Notes: a model not told the origin generated them from the sequence alone. Shown: positions 1 through 7,200, counted from the stretch's first letter. The stretch is 9,272 nucleotides of DNA from Promethearchaeota archaeon (GCA_016839385.1 JAEOUK010000741.1:1-9272), one strand, 5' to 3'. Program-made: numbers and translations.

Positions 1-245
1 AAGCTTTGGATGCATTAGGTGTGCAATATTATTATGCATCTGTAAATAAACGTGAAAATGAAATTTTTACAACCGGTTCTCGCACTATGGGACTTTTAGG
101 AACAGGAAATTCTCTGGAGGAAGCTGAAAAACTAGCTGAACAAGGCACAAGGTACGTATCTGGACCATTATTCCATAGAACTGATATTGGAACTGCTAAA
201 TTACTCCAAAAGCGTATTGATCATATGAAATCTCTAATGAAATAA
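1..245 (+). CDS. purD: Phosphoribosylamine-glycine ligase (GAR synthetase), C-terminal end, partial
   Basis: This is the 3' end of a gene that enters from the left edge; the frame (codons from position 3) is open there and ends at TAA 243-245. About 81 C-terminal residues are visible. PurD joins phosphoribosylamine and glycine using ATP, an early step of purine synthesis in the cytosol. The visible part matches the C-terminal lobe of this ATP-grasp family: a GSRTMGLLGTG strand-turn, the helix NSLEEAEKLAEQG, then SGPLFHRTDIGT, where the HRTDIG motif corresponds to the [FY]xRxDIG signature near the end of PurD. The tail LLQKRIDHMKSL is of archaeal style. The ATP-grasp catalytic core lies outside the window. 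The gene converges on the minus-strand ORF ending at 253, with a 7-nt gap. Nothing in the visible part looks broken. Confidence 0.85.
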   Translation, partial: ALDALGVQYYYASVNKRENEIFTTGSRTMGLLGTGNSLEEAEKLAEQGTRYVSGPLFHRTDIGTAKLLQKRIDHMKSLMK

Positions 246-252
246 ATTTGGA

Positions 253-447
253 TCAATCAAAAGGGAAATCATTTACATATTCTCCTTTTTTCTTCTCTTT
301 CGCTTTGCCATAGGTTTTTTTATAAAATTTACGCCCACGGATCATGAATATTATATTGTGTATATCAGGGATAGCTAAAATTGCCCATATTCCCAACCCA
401 ATGGATAATAAAACTATCCACCATATACCTACTGCAATCCAGATCAA
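253..447 (-). CDS. Small hydrophobic ORF; probably the C-terminal part of the upstream zinc-ribbon protein
   Basis: The ORF gives 64 residues from a TTG codon at 447 and stops with TGA at 253-255. Residues 1-35 are strongly hydrophobic (IWIAVGIWWIVLLSIGLGIW and on), enough for one long or two short membrane helices. A basic/charged tail follows (RGRKFYKKTYGKAKEKKKGEY), likely cytosolic. No family is recognised. It is doubtful as an independent gene: there is no ATG or GTG start anywhere in the open frame, which extends back to a stop at 517-519, and no Shine-Dalgarno sequence precedes the TTG. The open frame upstream of the TTG also stays hydrophobic (FFFNFLVLLYY). The 3' end of the zinc-ribbon ORF overlaps that open frame at a run of ten A/T. 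One base of shift there would make this segment the membrane-anchored C-terminus of the 470-943 protein. If it is a separate gene, it is a small co-transcribed membrane protein. Confidence 0.5.
   Translation of the reverse strand: MIWIAVGIWWIVLLSIGLGIWAILAIPDIHNIIFMIRGRKFYKKTYGKAKEKKKGEYVNDFPFD
281..301 (+). terminator. Pyrimidine/U-rich stretch after purD, possible archaeal terminator
   Basis: About 35 nt past the purD stop, the plus strand is almost pure pyrimidine with a T6 run (TCTCCTTTTTTCTTC). Archaeal RNA polymerase terminates at such U-rich tracts without needing a hairpin. The tract also encodes the Lys-rich tail of the convergent small ORF, so its composition may simply reflect AAA/AAG/GAA codons on the other strand. 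Confidence 0.35.
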
Positions 448-469
448 GTAATAGAGTAAGACAAGGAAA

Positions 470-943
470 TTAAAAAAAAAATGAGAACGCGAATAGAATA
501 ATCCGTTTACGAGTCTTTAATAAAAATTTATCTTGTTCTAAGCTGGAAAAACAAGAACAGCATATTGTTGGGATATTAACGTTGAATTTATCTTTATTAT
601 ATAGACTATACATAATGGTCATCGGACGATCAATAGATCCTCCACAGAGAGTGCAATGAAAAGTATATGATATTCGATCTCGTTCTATCTTGTCGATTTC
701 AGATTTTGGAAAGAAACATTCATCGTCATGATAATGTTGACATGTTTTACAGGTTAAGATTCGGTCGAGTTCATTAGATTCATAAAATAAGGGTTGATTA
801 GCTGAAGAGGAGAGAACACGGATCCTTTCTATCTGACTATGAGATTCACAAACAACGCGCTGAGAATCATCTATGTAGAAAGAAGGTTGAATGATCTTAT
901 GTTGTTTCGATTTATTCGGGGGGTGAGAATCATTTGTGTTCAT
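470..943 (-). CDS. Cysteine-rich zinc-ribbon-like protein, likely 3'-truncated by a homopolymer frameshift
   Basis: From ATG 941-943 this gives 157 residues; a TTG 12 bases upstream is possible but less likely. No named family is recognised. Counting from the ATG, cysteines sit at 65, 68 and 76 (CKTCQHYHDDEC), 97 and 100 (CTLC), and 128, 129 and 131 (CCSC). The pairs C97/C100 and C128/C131 have zinc-ribbon geometry, with C65/C68/C76 and nearby His as a possible second site. The N-terminus is polar and probably flexible. After a basic KTRKR (about 143-147) the chain turns hydrophobic (IILFAFSFFF) and stops abruptly inside a T10 run, which looks like the first half of a membrane helix that was cut off. 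In the +1 frame the hydrophobic sequence continues directly into the 253-447 ORF. The full protein may therefore be 229 residues, with a cytosolic zinc domain and a C-terminal membrane hairpin. A TATA-like element about 25 nt upstream suggests a leaderless transcript. Confidence 0.65.
   Translation of the reverse strand: MNTNDSHPPNKSKQHKIIQPSFYIDDSQRVVCESHSQIERIRVLSSSANQPLFYESNELDRILTCKTCQHYHDDECFFPKSEIDKIERDRISYTFHCTLCGGSIDRPMTIMYSLYNKDKFNVNIPTICCSCFSSLEQDKFLLKTRKRIILFAFSFFF
472..481 (-). other. A10 homopolymer (T10 on the coding strand) at the junction of two ORFs, candidate frameshift or slippage site
   Basis: Ten consecutive A on the plus strand read as Phe-Phe-Phe followed by the TAA stop of the zinc-ribbon ORF. 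The frame of the small membrane ORF is open across the same site, from the stop at 517-519 down to 253. Nine or twelve T instead of ten would fuse the two ORFs in frame. The tract could be a sequencing or assembly miscount, a real mutation, or a transcriptional slippage site. Confidence 0.6.
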
Positions 944-964
944 GTAATGTCCCAATTAATATGG

Positions 965-972
965 TATTTATG
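965..972 (-). promoter_or_regulatory. TATA-like box upstream of the zinc-ribbon gene
   Basis: On the minus strand this reads CATAAATA, preceded by an A/T-rich AAAAAATATTT stretch. Its centre lies about 25 nt before ATG 943, which would place transcription start at or next to the start codon, the leaderless arrangement common in archaea. The call rests on sequence and spacing only, in a very AT-rich region. Confidence 0.35.
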
Positions 973-1063
973 AAATATTTTTTGTTAAATTTGGGATTAT
1001 CGGTTTTAGATAATTGTGCTTTATTAATAGAGCCATTGATAAATTGATAAAAGAGGAGTAAAT

Positions 1064-1618
1064 CTATGGTCTAAACCACTTAAATCCGTAATACGTACGA
1101 TTTAAGGCATTTGCAATTATAAATTTCTTTTTTACAGAGTTAGCAAGACGTCCTGCTCGTACGATATCAATAGCTGTCAAATTAGCGTGTTTTGGAAGAA
1201 CTTGAATTAAATAGGGGCTATGATCTACTCCTGGACCTTCCTTATATACTGCAAAGTCTGCTCCAAATTTTAATCCAGGTCTAACAATATACCCTTTATC
1301 CCGAAGGTCTTCATATATCTCATACTTTGATAGAAAATTCTCAGAGGTTTTCTCAGCGATTTGATGCAATTTTTCTGCTGTCACAATGGAATTTTGCTTG
1401 GGTTCAAGAATTTCGATTTTTTCTTTATTTAAAAGATAATATCCCTCAATTAATGATAGTTCTAGAGGTTTATCATAAAAAATGTTCGGTTTGGGTTTTC
1501 GTACACCTATAGGTTTCCCGAAATATCTCCCACCAGTATATAGAAATGTAGCGGAATCGTGATCAAACACTATTATGGAAGATTCAACCAATTTGCACTG
1601 TATTTTTGAATCGGGCAT
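1064..1618 (-). CDS. endA: tRNA-splicing endonuclease, catalytic subunit with crenarchaeal-type loop
   Basis: EndA cuts both ends of introns in precursor tRNAs (and rRNAs) at bulge-helix-bulge structures. From ATG 1616-1618 the product is 184 residues, close to the usual size of a single-module archaeal EndA; TTG codons at 1633 and 1672 could extend it, the latter overlapping the upstream gene by 25 nt. An N-terminal module contains VFDHDSATFLYTGGRYFGKP and ELSLIEGYYLL. The C-terminal catalytic module starts near YEIYEDLRDKGYIVRPGLKFG. The catalytic triad is visible: Tyr125 in GADFAVY, His133 in VDHSPY, and Lys164 in NSVKKKFIIA. Between FG and LSLIE there is a Lys/Arg/Pro-rich insertion (KPIGVRKPKPNIFYDKP), about 11 residues longer than in my recollection of the Methanocaldococcus enzyme and matching the crenarchaea-specific loop. 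It probably shares a transcript with the methyltransferase ending at 1648. Confidence 0.93.
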   Translation of the reverse strand: MPDSKIQCKLVESSIIVFDHDSATFLYTGGRYFGKPIGVRKPKPNIFYDKPLELSLIEGYYLLNKEKIEILEPKQNSIVTAEKLHQIAEKTSENFLSKYEIYEDLRDKGYIVRPGLKFGADFAVYKEGPGVDHSPYLIQVLPKHANLTAIDIVRAGRLANSVKKKFIIANALNRTYYGFKWFRP

Positions 1619-1647
1619 ACCTATGTCTCTCAATGCATCATGAACTA

Positions 1648-2202
1648 TTAATTTTTCTTTATAACAACACAATATATCTCTTTAGATTTATCTATTGATT
1701 CAGAATAATATACCGGAAGATCTGCCAATAATTCCTTGGGATTTACTGCTGGAGGGTGATTATGAGTATGTTGCTTAATTTGGGCTATCCTTTTGTTAGT
1801 ATAATCAAAAAGCACGATAACACCATCCTTCTTTATTACTCTTATCAATTCCTTTAATCCCTTTAATTTATCAGGAATATGATGTAAACTCCCTAAGAGA
1901 AAAATTGCATCGATACTTTCATCAGGAAAATTCATATGTTGAGCATCAATTTTTTGATAGTGAATTTTATCTCTGACTCCTGCGATCTCTGCGTGAGATT
2001 CCCAATCCGACCATTTATCAGGTTCTCCTGTAATAACACTGTACCCATGAAGAGCTAAGTAAATAGACATTTTTCCCCAACCTGTGCCAATATCTAAAAT
2101 ACGAGAATTAAATGGTAAATTCAACGATTGTATCGTATTTGAAATAAATTCTTTGTCTTTATGGAACCTAGGTTCTAATTTCTCGATAATTGATAAATCC
2201 AT
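1648..2202 (-). CDS. Class I SAM-dependent methyltransferase, substrate unknown
   Basis: The 184-residue soluble protein starts at ATG 2200-2202. It has a Rossmann methyltransferase fold: motif I, the glycine-rich SAM loop, is ILDIGTGWG (residues 35-43); an acidic residue after strand 2 is Glu60 in TGEPD; Asp86 (KIDAQHM) lies near the adenine-binding motif; and motif IV/post-I is SIDAIFLLGSLHHI (about 96-109), followed by LKELIRVIKKDGVIVLFDY. This order is that of the Methyltransf_11/25 group, whose substrates range over small molecules, proteins and RNA, so the acceptor cannot be named. It is short, with little sequence beyond the core. The next gene downstream is endA, 29 nt away from its preferred ATG or overlapping if endA uses TTG. 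Co-transcription makes an RNA-related substrate possible but not shown. A TATA-like box lies about 40 nt upstream and there is no clear Shine-Dalgarno. Confidence 0.85.
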   Translation of the reverse strand: MDLSIIEKLEPRFHKDKEFISNTIQSLNLPFNSRILDIGTGWGKMSIYLALHGYSVITGEPDKWSDWESHAEIAGVRDKIHYQKIDAQHMNFPDESIDAIFLLGSLHHIPDKLKGLKELIRVIKKDGVIVLFDYTNKRIAQIKQHTHNHPPAVNPKELLADLPVYYSESIDKSKEIYCVVIKKN

Positions 2203-2220
2203 AATTCGACATAGAAACTG

Positions 2221-2233
2221 AATAAAAAAAATA
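2221..2233 (-). terminator. U-rich tract between the CPBP-like gene and the methyltransferase gene
   Basis: The minus strand reads TATTTTTTTTATT, beginning about 36 nt after the stop of the CPBP-like gene at 2269. A T8 run is a typical archaeal intrinsic terminator and would separate that gene from the methyltransferase-endA unit. A TATA-like box for the next gene lies just upstream, consistent with a transcript boundary. Confidence 0.4.
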
Positions 2234-2237
2234 CTGG

Positions 2238-2245
2238 GTTTATAA
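2238..2245 (-). promoter_or_regulatory. TATA-like box for the methyltransferase-endA unit
   Basis: The minus strand reads TTATAAAC, with its centre about 40 nt before ATG 2202. Transcription would then start about 13-15 nt upstream of the gene, leaving a very short leader with no Shine-Dalgarno. Based on sequence and spacing only. Confidence 0.4.
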
Positions 2246-2268
2246 TTAAGAAGTTATATAATCATGTT

Positions 2269-2970
2269 TTATATCCATTTAAGCAAAAATGGTAGAATTG
2301 AATATCCAGTCCAGAATAACGGTACAAGATTTAATAGTAAATGAGGTATGAAAGTAAAAAACATATTACCGGATTCCCGCCATGCAATTATATGTAAATA
2401 TCCAGATATTGCTGTTAAAATCACAAAAATAATTCCAACAATACTATTCGAATCAACCGTATGAAGAAATTTTACCCAGAATAAAGTGTGAATTGTTCCA
2501 ATAAAAAATGTAAAAAGAATAATTCCTACTATTCTTCGCATCCAGTGCCATTTATTAGAAGAAAATCGTTCTTGCATTGGTTGAATCAAATCCCACGAAT
2601 CATATAAATATATCCAGAGCAGCTGCTCTGATGCGGCGTTTAACGGAGCCCATATTAATCCGGTGAGAATAGCACCTGTTGTATTTGGAATTATTTCGGT
2701 ATTTCGAGCAAAAAATGCGAGAATCACACATGCAGTAATTACCACTAAGTTGATAATGAAAGCCTTAGGAATTTTTACTTTCGAACTTTTGGTATATCCT
2801 GAGTATCCTCGTCTCCAGTACGAAATTCCCCATGCAAGACCATAATATAAAATCATTGGAATTAAAGCACCCGTTGCAGTATAAATTAAACTTGCTAAAA
2901 ATGGAAATATAACAGCTAATGAAGTTGATATTACTAAGTCGTATTTATTTGGTTTCCAATGGATCTCCAT
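2269..2970 (-). CDS. CPBP-family intramembrane protein (CAAX protease/bacteriocin-processing type), degenerate motif 1
   Basis: The protein has 233 residues and about six or seven membrane helices (approximately 12-30, 35-52, 70-88, 98-121, 147-167, 176-196, 203-231). The C-terminal half has the layout of the CPBP (ABI) family of intramembrane metalloproteases: motif 1 at ASEQLLW (Glu115), motif 2 at IGTIH (His161), then SGYLHIIAWRESGNMFF and motif 3 HLLLN (His210, Asn214), corresponding to the family's HxxxN. Known members cleave prenylated CAAX proteins or process and protect against peptides. Motif 1 is normally EExxxR, but here it is EQLLW, so the second Glu and the Arg are missing. The protein may be inactive, or the metal site may be rearranged. 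Start is ATG 2968-2970, with a TATA-like element about 35 nt upstream. It appears to be transcribed alone; its substrate is unknown. Confidence 0.68.
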   Translation of the reverse strand: MEIHWKPNKYDLVISTSLAVIFPFLASLIYTATGALIPMILYYGLAWGISYWRRGYSGYTKSSKVKIPKAFIINLVVITACVILAFFARNTEIIPNTTGAILTGLIWAPLNAASEQLLWIYLYDSWDLIQPMQERFSSNKWHWMRRIVGIILFTFFIGTIHTLFWVKFLHTVDSNSIVGIIFVILTAISGYLHIIAWRESGNMFFTFIPHLLLNLVPLFWTGYSILPFLLKWI

Positions 2971-3001
2971 AAAAAAGCTTTCAGTAGAGTCTTAAAAAAG
3001 G

Positions 3002-3010
3002 TTTTTATTA
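3002..3010 (-). promoter_or_regulatory. TATA-like box for the CPBP-like gene
   Basis: The minus strand reads TAATAAAAA, with its centre about 35 nt upstream of ATG 2970, which would give a leader of roughly 8-10 nt. The surroundings are AT-rich, so the call is tentative. Confidence 0.3.
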
Positions 3011-3072
3011 TCGATCTTTGATTAAATGGTCAATATTATTAATTTAAACAAATTTAAGCTTTTAATGTAAGA

Positions 3073-3080
3073 TTATAAAT
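3073..3080 (+). promoter_or_regulatory. Orphan TATA-box-like element in the 2971-3203 intergenic region
   Basis: The plus strand reads TTATAAAT followed directly by ACCGCCGCAA, a GC-rich patch that stands out in this AT-rich spacer. If used, transcription would start near 3100-3105. The first ATG (3108) is followed by only two codons before TAA, so there is no protein-coding gene. A short non-coding RNA or chance are the alternatives. No tRNA fold and no C/D-box motif pair was found nearby. The rest of the intergenic region holds the CPBP-gene promoter and the terminator of the longin-like gene. Confidence 0.3.
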
Positions 3081-3173
3081 ACCGCCGCAATATCAGACAA
3101 GAAAATTATGCACTTATAAGAAGTAATTCGATTGAAACAGATACAAATGATTTCTAGTAGTTAAAACAATTTA

Positions 3174-3194
3174 ATAAAAATAAAAAGGAAAATT
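3174..3194 (-). terminator. U-rich terminator of the surface protein/longin-like operon
   Basis: Starting about 9 nt after the stop codon at 3204-3206, the minus strand reads AATTTTCCTTTTTATTTTTAT. Consecutive T-tracts of four and five without a hairpin are the usual archaeal terminator form, and the position fits the end of the operon. Confidence 0.55.
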
Positions 3195-3203
3195 TAGTTT
3201 TAT

Positions 3204-4283
3204 CTATCTCACTTTGTAAGTATCCTCGAGAATTGCTAAATGCTCCAAAAGCACCATTTCATTTTTGACTTTATCGTTATAATCTTGTCGAATCACGTTT
3301 AATGAATATTCTGGAAACACTTTTTTAATACAAATATCAGATTTTAATGCATAATATTCATTTCCAGCAGGATCTTGCATTACAGATAGAAAATTGCTAT
3401 CCCATAAGCGTTTTAAAACCATTTCTAAATCTTCAACCCCTTTCTTTTGCAATTTTTCTAAGTCATCTCTCGTAACAACAGCCTGTCGCATTAATTTTAC
3501 AGCTTCGTATGTTTGAGGATCTAATAGAGTATCTACTAAAACCAAATTGTCTTCCTCATTTGGTCTATACGAAGCAAAGAAAGCTTTACATTCTGCGATA
3601 TAATCCTCCACTAGTTCAACAGGTAAACCCCGTAGATTTGGATTTTTAATCAGATTTATTACAGGTTGCCTGTATATCAATATATCTCCACAAATGAATA
3701 AGGTTTCCACTGCTAGTTGTTTTACTGATATTTGTTTCACAATTCCAGCCTTAACAAAACTCGAGACAACACTTTCCAAATCGACAAATCCAGTTTTATA
3801 AAGATCCTTTAACCATACTGCGATTTCGGATCTCGCAACTGATCCTTCTTCTCGTAATCTTTGAAGAACAACTCGTTTTGTTTCATCAAAGTAAAGCATC
3901 ATTAAACGTTGCTCTTCATCTAATTTGGGGTAGATAGAAACTCTTTGGAAGAGAGATGGAAGTATTTGACGGTATGCTTCACCTTCCATATTTTGAACAA
4001 TAAGTCGACATACATCGGCAAGTCCATCTTCGAATGTGTCTGGGTCCTCATCAACAGTCAAAACTAATATTACATATAGACTATGGTCTGGTCCACTGAA
4101 ATAACTAGCAATTGTGGATGCCCCTGCCATTAGTGAGATCATACCTGCTTCTTGATTGTATTCATGTGTACTGTAGACTTGCATCAAAGTCTTATCTGTG
4201 ACTAGAAGTTCTTCAGGATATTTTGCTAAAGTTTCTGCTCCTATCCGTTCATCCCATCTCATAAGTACTAATCCAATAGGCAT
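3204..4283 (-). CDS. Longin-like domain protein with two winged-helix-like segments
   Basis: This is a 359-residue soluble protein with no signal peptide or membrane helix. Residues 1-100 show the order strand-strand-helix-three strands-helix: IGLVLMRWD, GAETLAKYP, the helix DKTLMQVYSTHEY, GMISLMAG, STIASYFSGP, SLYVILVLTVD, then the helix FEDGLADVCRLIVQN. This is the longin topology, a fold used in eukaryotic trafficking and GTPase-regulating proteins and expanded in Asgard archaea. Two winged-helix-like segments follow, about 132-188 (DETKRVVLQRLREEGSVARS) and 255-317 (DPQTYEAVKLMRQAVVTRDD), and a charged C-terminus. The gene overlaps the stop of the 1361-residue surface protein by one base (TAATG) and is preceded by a strong Shine-Dalgarno, so the two are made together. 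A role as cytosolic adaptor for the surface protein's tail is inference; winged helices could bind DNA or protein. The fold call is by eye. Confidence 0.7.
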   Translation of the reverse strand: MPIGLVLMRWDERIGAETLAKYPEELLVTDKTLMQVYSTHEYNQEAGMISLMAGASTIASYFSGPDHSLYVILVLTVDEDPDTFEDGLADVCRLIVQNMEGEAYRQILPSLFQRVSIYPKLDEEQRLMMLYFDETKRVVLQRLREEGSVARSEIAVWLKDLYKTGFVDLESVVSSFVKAGIVKQISVKQLAVETLFICGDILIYRQPVINLIKNPNLRGLPVELVEDYIAECKAFFASYRPNEEDNLVLVDTLLDPQTYEAVKLMRQAVVTRDDLEKLQKKGVEDLEMVLKRLWDSNFLSVMQDPAGNEYYALKSDICIKKVFPEYSLNVIRQDYNDKVKNEMVLLEHLAILEDTYKVR

Positions 4284-7200
4284 TAATGATTACCTCCTTC
4301 ATATTCTTCAAGGTCCTTGTAAGTAAGAGAATCTTTTGATTTACCAACCCCTTTCTTTGGTTTCTTTTCTTTGAGTGATAAATCAAGTATCGAAAATGCA
4401 GCTTCTGCATCGTCAGCAATCACCTCATCTAAAGATCGAGTGATTTTCACGGGAGTAAATCGAGTTTTTCGCTTTATGGTTTTCCTCGTTGCAGTGATTT
4501 GTTTTATTATCCATGGTATTCTTGCATATTGAATACCTTTAGTAATAGCAAATGCACCTAGAGCTATCACAGCTACACTTCCTCCAATAAGCCAATAAAT
4601 TACTGGTATTCCAAACGGACCAAGAGGTGGTCTGATTTGTATAGTTACTGGGATATCGTTAATAGTGTAATTCATGTTCACAGTTATAGCAATTGTAGCT
4701 TCGAAAATTTTATCAACCGCTAATGTCTTGTAAGCATTTGTATCCACTGTATGATAATAAGTTCCTGATGTTCCTACTTCTGTCATATTGTAAATATGTC
4801 CATCATATGCAATAGTGACAGTTGCCCCTGTAATGACGGTGTTGTATACGGGATCGAGGAGTTGGAGAGAAATATTGATGAGATCTCCTTTTGGGGCTGT
4901 GAAGATATCTCCAGTAATATCTTTCTGCAATTGAATCGGAATTTGCATAATGTCAATATTTATTGCAGCTTGCCGTTCAATGAAATTATTTGCACCGATT
5001 CGTACTACAAGACTGTAAGATCCCACGGGAATGGTTCTGGAATCAAATTCCGACATTTCATATATTCCTAATGTACTTGACTCAATTAAGCTCCCACTTC
5101 GTATAGTCACATTGTTACGATTATCTTGAAGCTCCCAATCCAAAGTATTTGCACCCGCTATTCCTATACCAAGAGATGTGTAGAAAAATTGATAGGAATG
5201 TGCTGTAGTCACATAAAAATCATCATCATCAAGCAAAAATATTGTGCCATTTAATTTTGTATAGATATCTTTGATTTTGAGTGTAATTTCAGCAGATGGT
5301 GTGGTATATTCTTCATTTGAACCTATTAGGTTTAGAACATATGTGCCTGTACTACCAAAAACCGTTGTATTTATAGTCGCCTCATAGTAATCTCCATATT
5401 GCACTAATTCTCCGTACACTGTAGGATTGTTTGATACTGTGTATGAGACAGTACCACTTGTGATTAATTGATCATAATATGTATCATTTAGTTGCACTTG
5501 AATAGTGAAATTTTCTAACCAGTAACGTTCGATATATGTAGTTTCTGGCAGAATTTCTAATGGAACTGATTGCAAATCTAGTAATGTAGAGTTGGTAACA
5601 GGTGTGTATCCAGGGGAAGTTGCTGTGACATAAATTATCAAGGGACTTTGACTAGTTAAATGTGAAGAGTCTATAGTTACACTATAATGCCCTGGACTCC
5701 CGGTAGGAGCTAATGGAAGTGGATCATCAACATATCCGGGAATTTTATACGTAACTGTCGCTCCTGAAATCGATGTAGGTGAACCCGTAACTTCAAAATA
5801 ATAGTATACATTAACATCAAAACTCTCTCCCCATGTATATGAATCGATTATTGCTCCTGATTCCATCAGTAGTAGAGTTGCGAAGTCTTCTATCTGGACG
5901 GTTACTATGAGATTTGTGTAACTCTGCAGAGGGGTTGAATAATTTTCTACTAAATTACCTGTAACATTAATCCATTTTAAATCTCCTAAAAATGTGACAC
6001 TAAAAGTATAATTTTCACTAGCTGACAAATTAGACCAATAAAGTGAAGCCACACCATTAGTATCTGAAATAATGTTACCCAATAATTCGGCATCAGTGGA
6101 ATTCTCTTTGTAAATTGTCACTATAGCCCCGATTATTGGTTCTGGTTCATCTCCTGAGCTTTGTAGGTTCAAATCTAATTTTGTTAAAGCAATATCCGTT
6201 ATTGTGATATATTGTGAGGAATCTAAAGGATCTATGGTGTAGTTATTGTCAAAGTACAAAATAGTCCCGAATTTCTCATAAGATACAGATACATTGTAAC
6301 TGGCTTCTTTCAAGCGGTCAAAAAAGACTTCACCATTTTCATCTGTCGTGAGAGTTTGTGGACCAGAATTATCCCACGAATTGACATTCGTTATATTCAC
6401 AAGAGTAACATTGATCCCGACAGCATTCGACCCATCATGGTCTTTGCAGTTAACTGTTAATGAATAAAAGAGATCTTCTTCCATTCCTGTAGAAATCGCT
6501 AGTGGATTTTTAAGTCCATTGTAAATCCCATTTACATAGGAAAGAGCAGCAGCATAATCATTCACAATACCTATACTATTATCTAGATATTCCCAAAAAG
6601 TAAGTGTCACGCTATCTAATCCTGCACTATTGTCAAGATCGGTTTCAGAACCTGGTACTATATTCACTGTATCTGGATTTCCAATTTGATAAGAAGAAGT
6701 CCAATAAATTTCTTCTAAATTTATATTAGGACTATTTTCTTTAATATTTGTTAAGAAAAGTCCAAGCGTTGTAAGACTATTACTTCCATCGAAATCACGA
6801 ATTAATGCGTAATTTTGAGCCGTAATTTGATTTGTTAATCCATAAGTGCGTTGATTATTATACAAAAATTCTTCGAAATGAGATTCGTTATAATATGTAT
6901 TAATTGCAGAAAAAGATGAACTATCAGGAGAGGTGTGAACTGAGTCCCATTGTATAGTTCTTTCACATTTCCACATGTTCAAATTCTCGTAGAAGGTTAA
7001 CATATCATAAACTGTCATATCTTGCGATTTTGTCCAATTTAGGGAATATTTACTATAGATAGGTCCATTGACTTCTGGAACAATTTGTGTTATTTCTGTT
7101 TGTGGAGCTAAAGCTATAGCAATATTCGTAATGGCATTTGTACTATCGGTAAACGAACGATGAATGCCATCAGTTGAAAATCGCATAGTAAATTCCCAAT

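Noticed and set aside
996..1014. Inverted repeat ATTATC-7 nt-GATAAT between endA and the zinc-ribbon gene
   Set aside because: A six-base, AT-rich stem with one G-C pair is weak and likely by chance in such sequence; there is no U-tract after it on either strand.
1327..1512. Plus-strand open frame of 61 codons
   Set aside because: It lies entirely antisense to endA, whose catalytic motifs are clear; it has no family resemblance or promoter.
1619..1672. N-terminal extension of EndA from TTG 1672, overlapping the methyltransferase gene by 25 nt
   Set aside because: The 18 extra residues have no counterpart in the EndA fold and TTG is less likely than ATG 1618; the upstream sequence gives no clear Shine-Dalgarno for either, so the shorter form is preferred but not proven.
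2663..2845. Plus-strand open frame of 60 codons
   Set aside because: It is antisense to the CPBP-like membrane protein gene, and its product shows no recognisable pattern.
3081..3170. Possible tRNA or C/D-box guide RNA in the intergenic region
   Set aside because: No acceptor-stem complementarity and no TTCGA-type T-loop with a matching stem were found. A CTGA on the minus strand near 3093-3098 has no RTGATGA partner.
4796..5071. Plus-strand open frame of 91 codons containing several cysteines
   Set aside because: It is antisense to the long surface-protein gene, which is continuous over 1361 codons; the cysteines are scattered and do not form a coherent motif.
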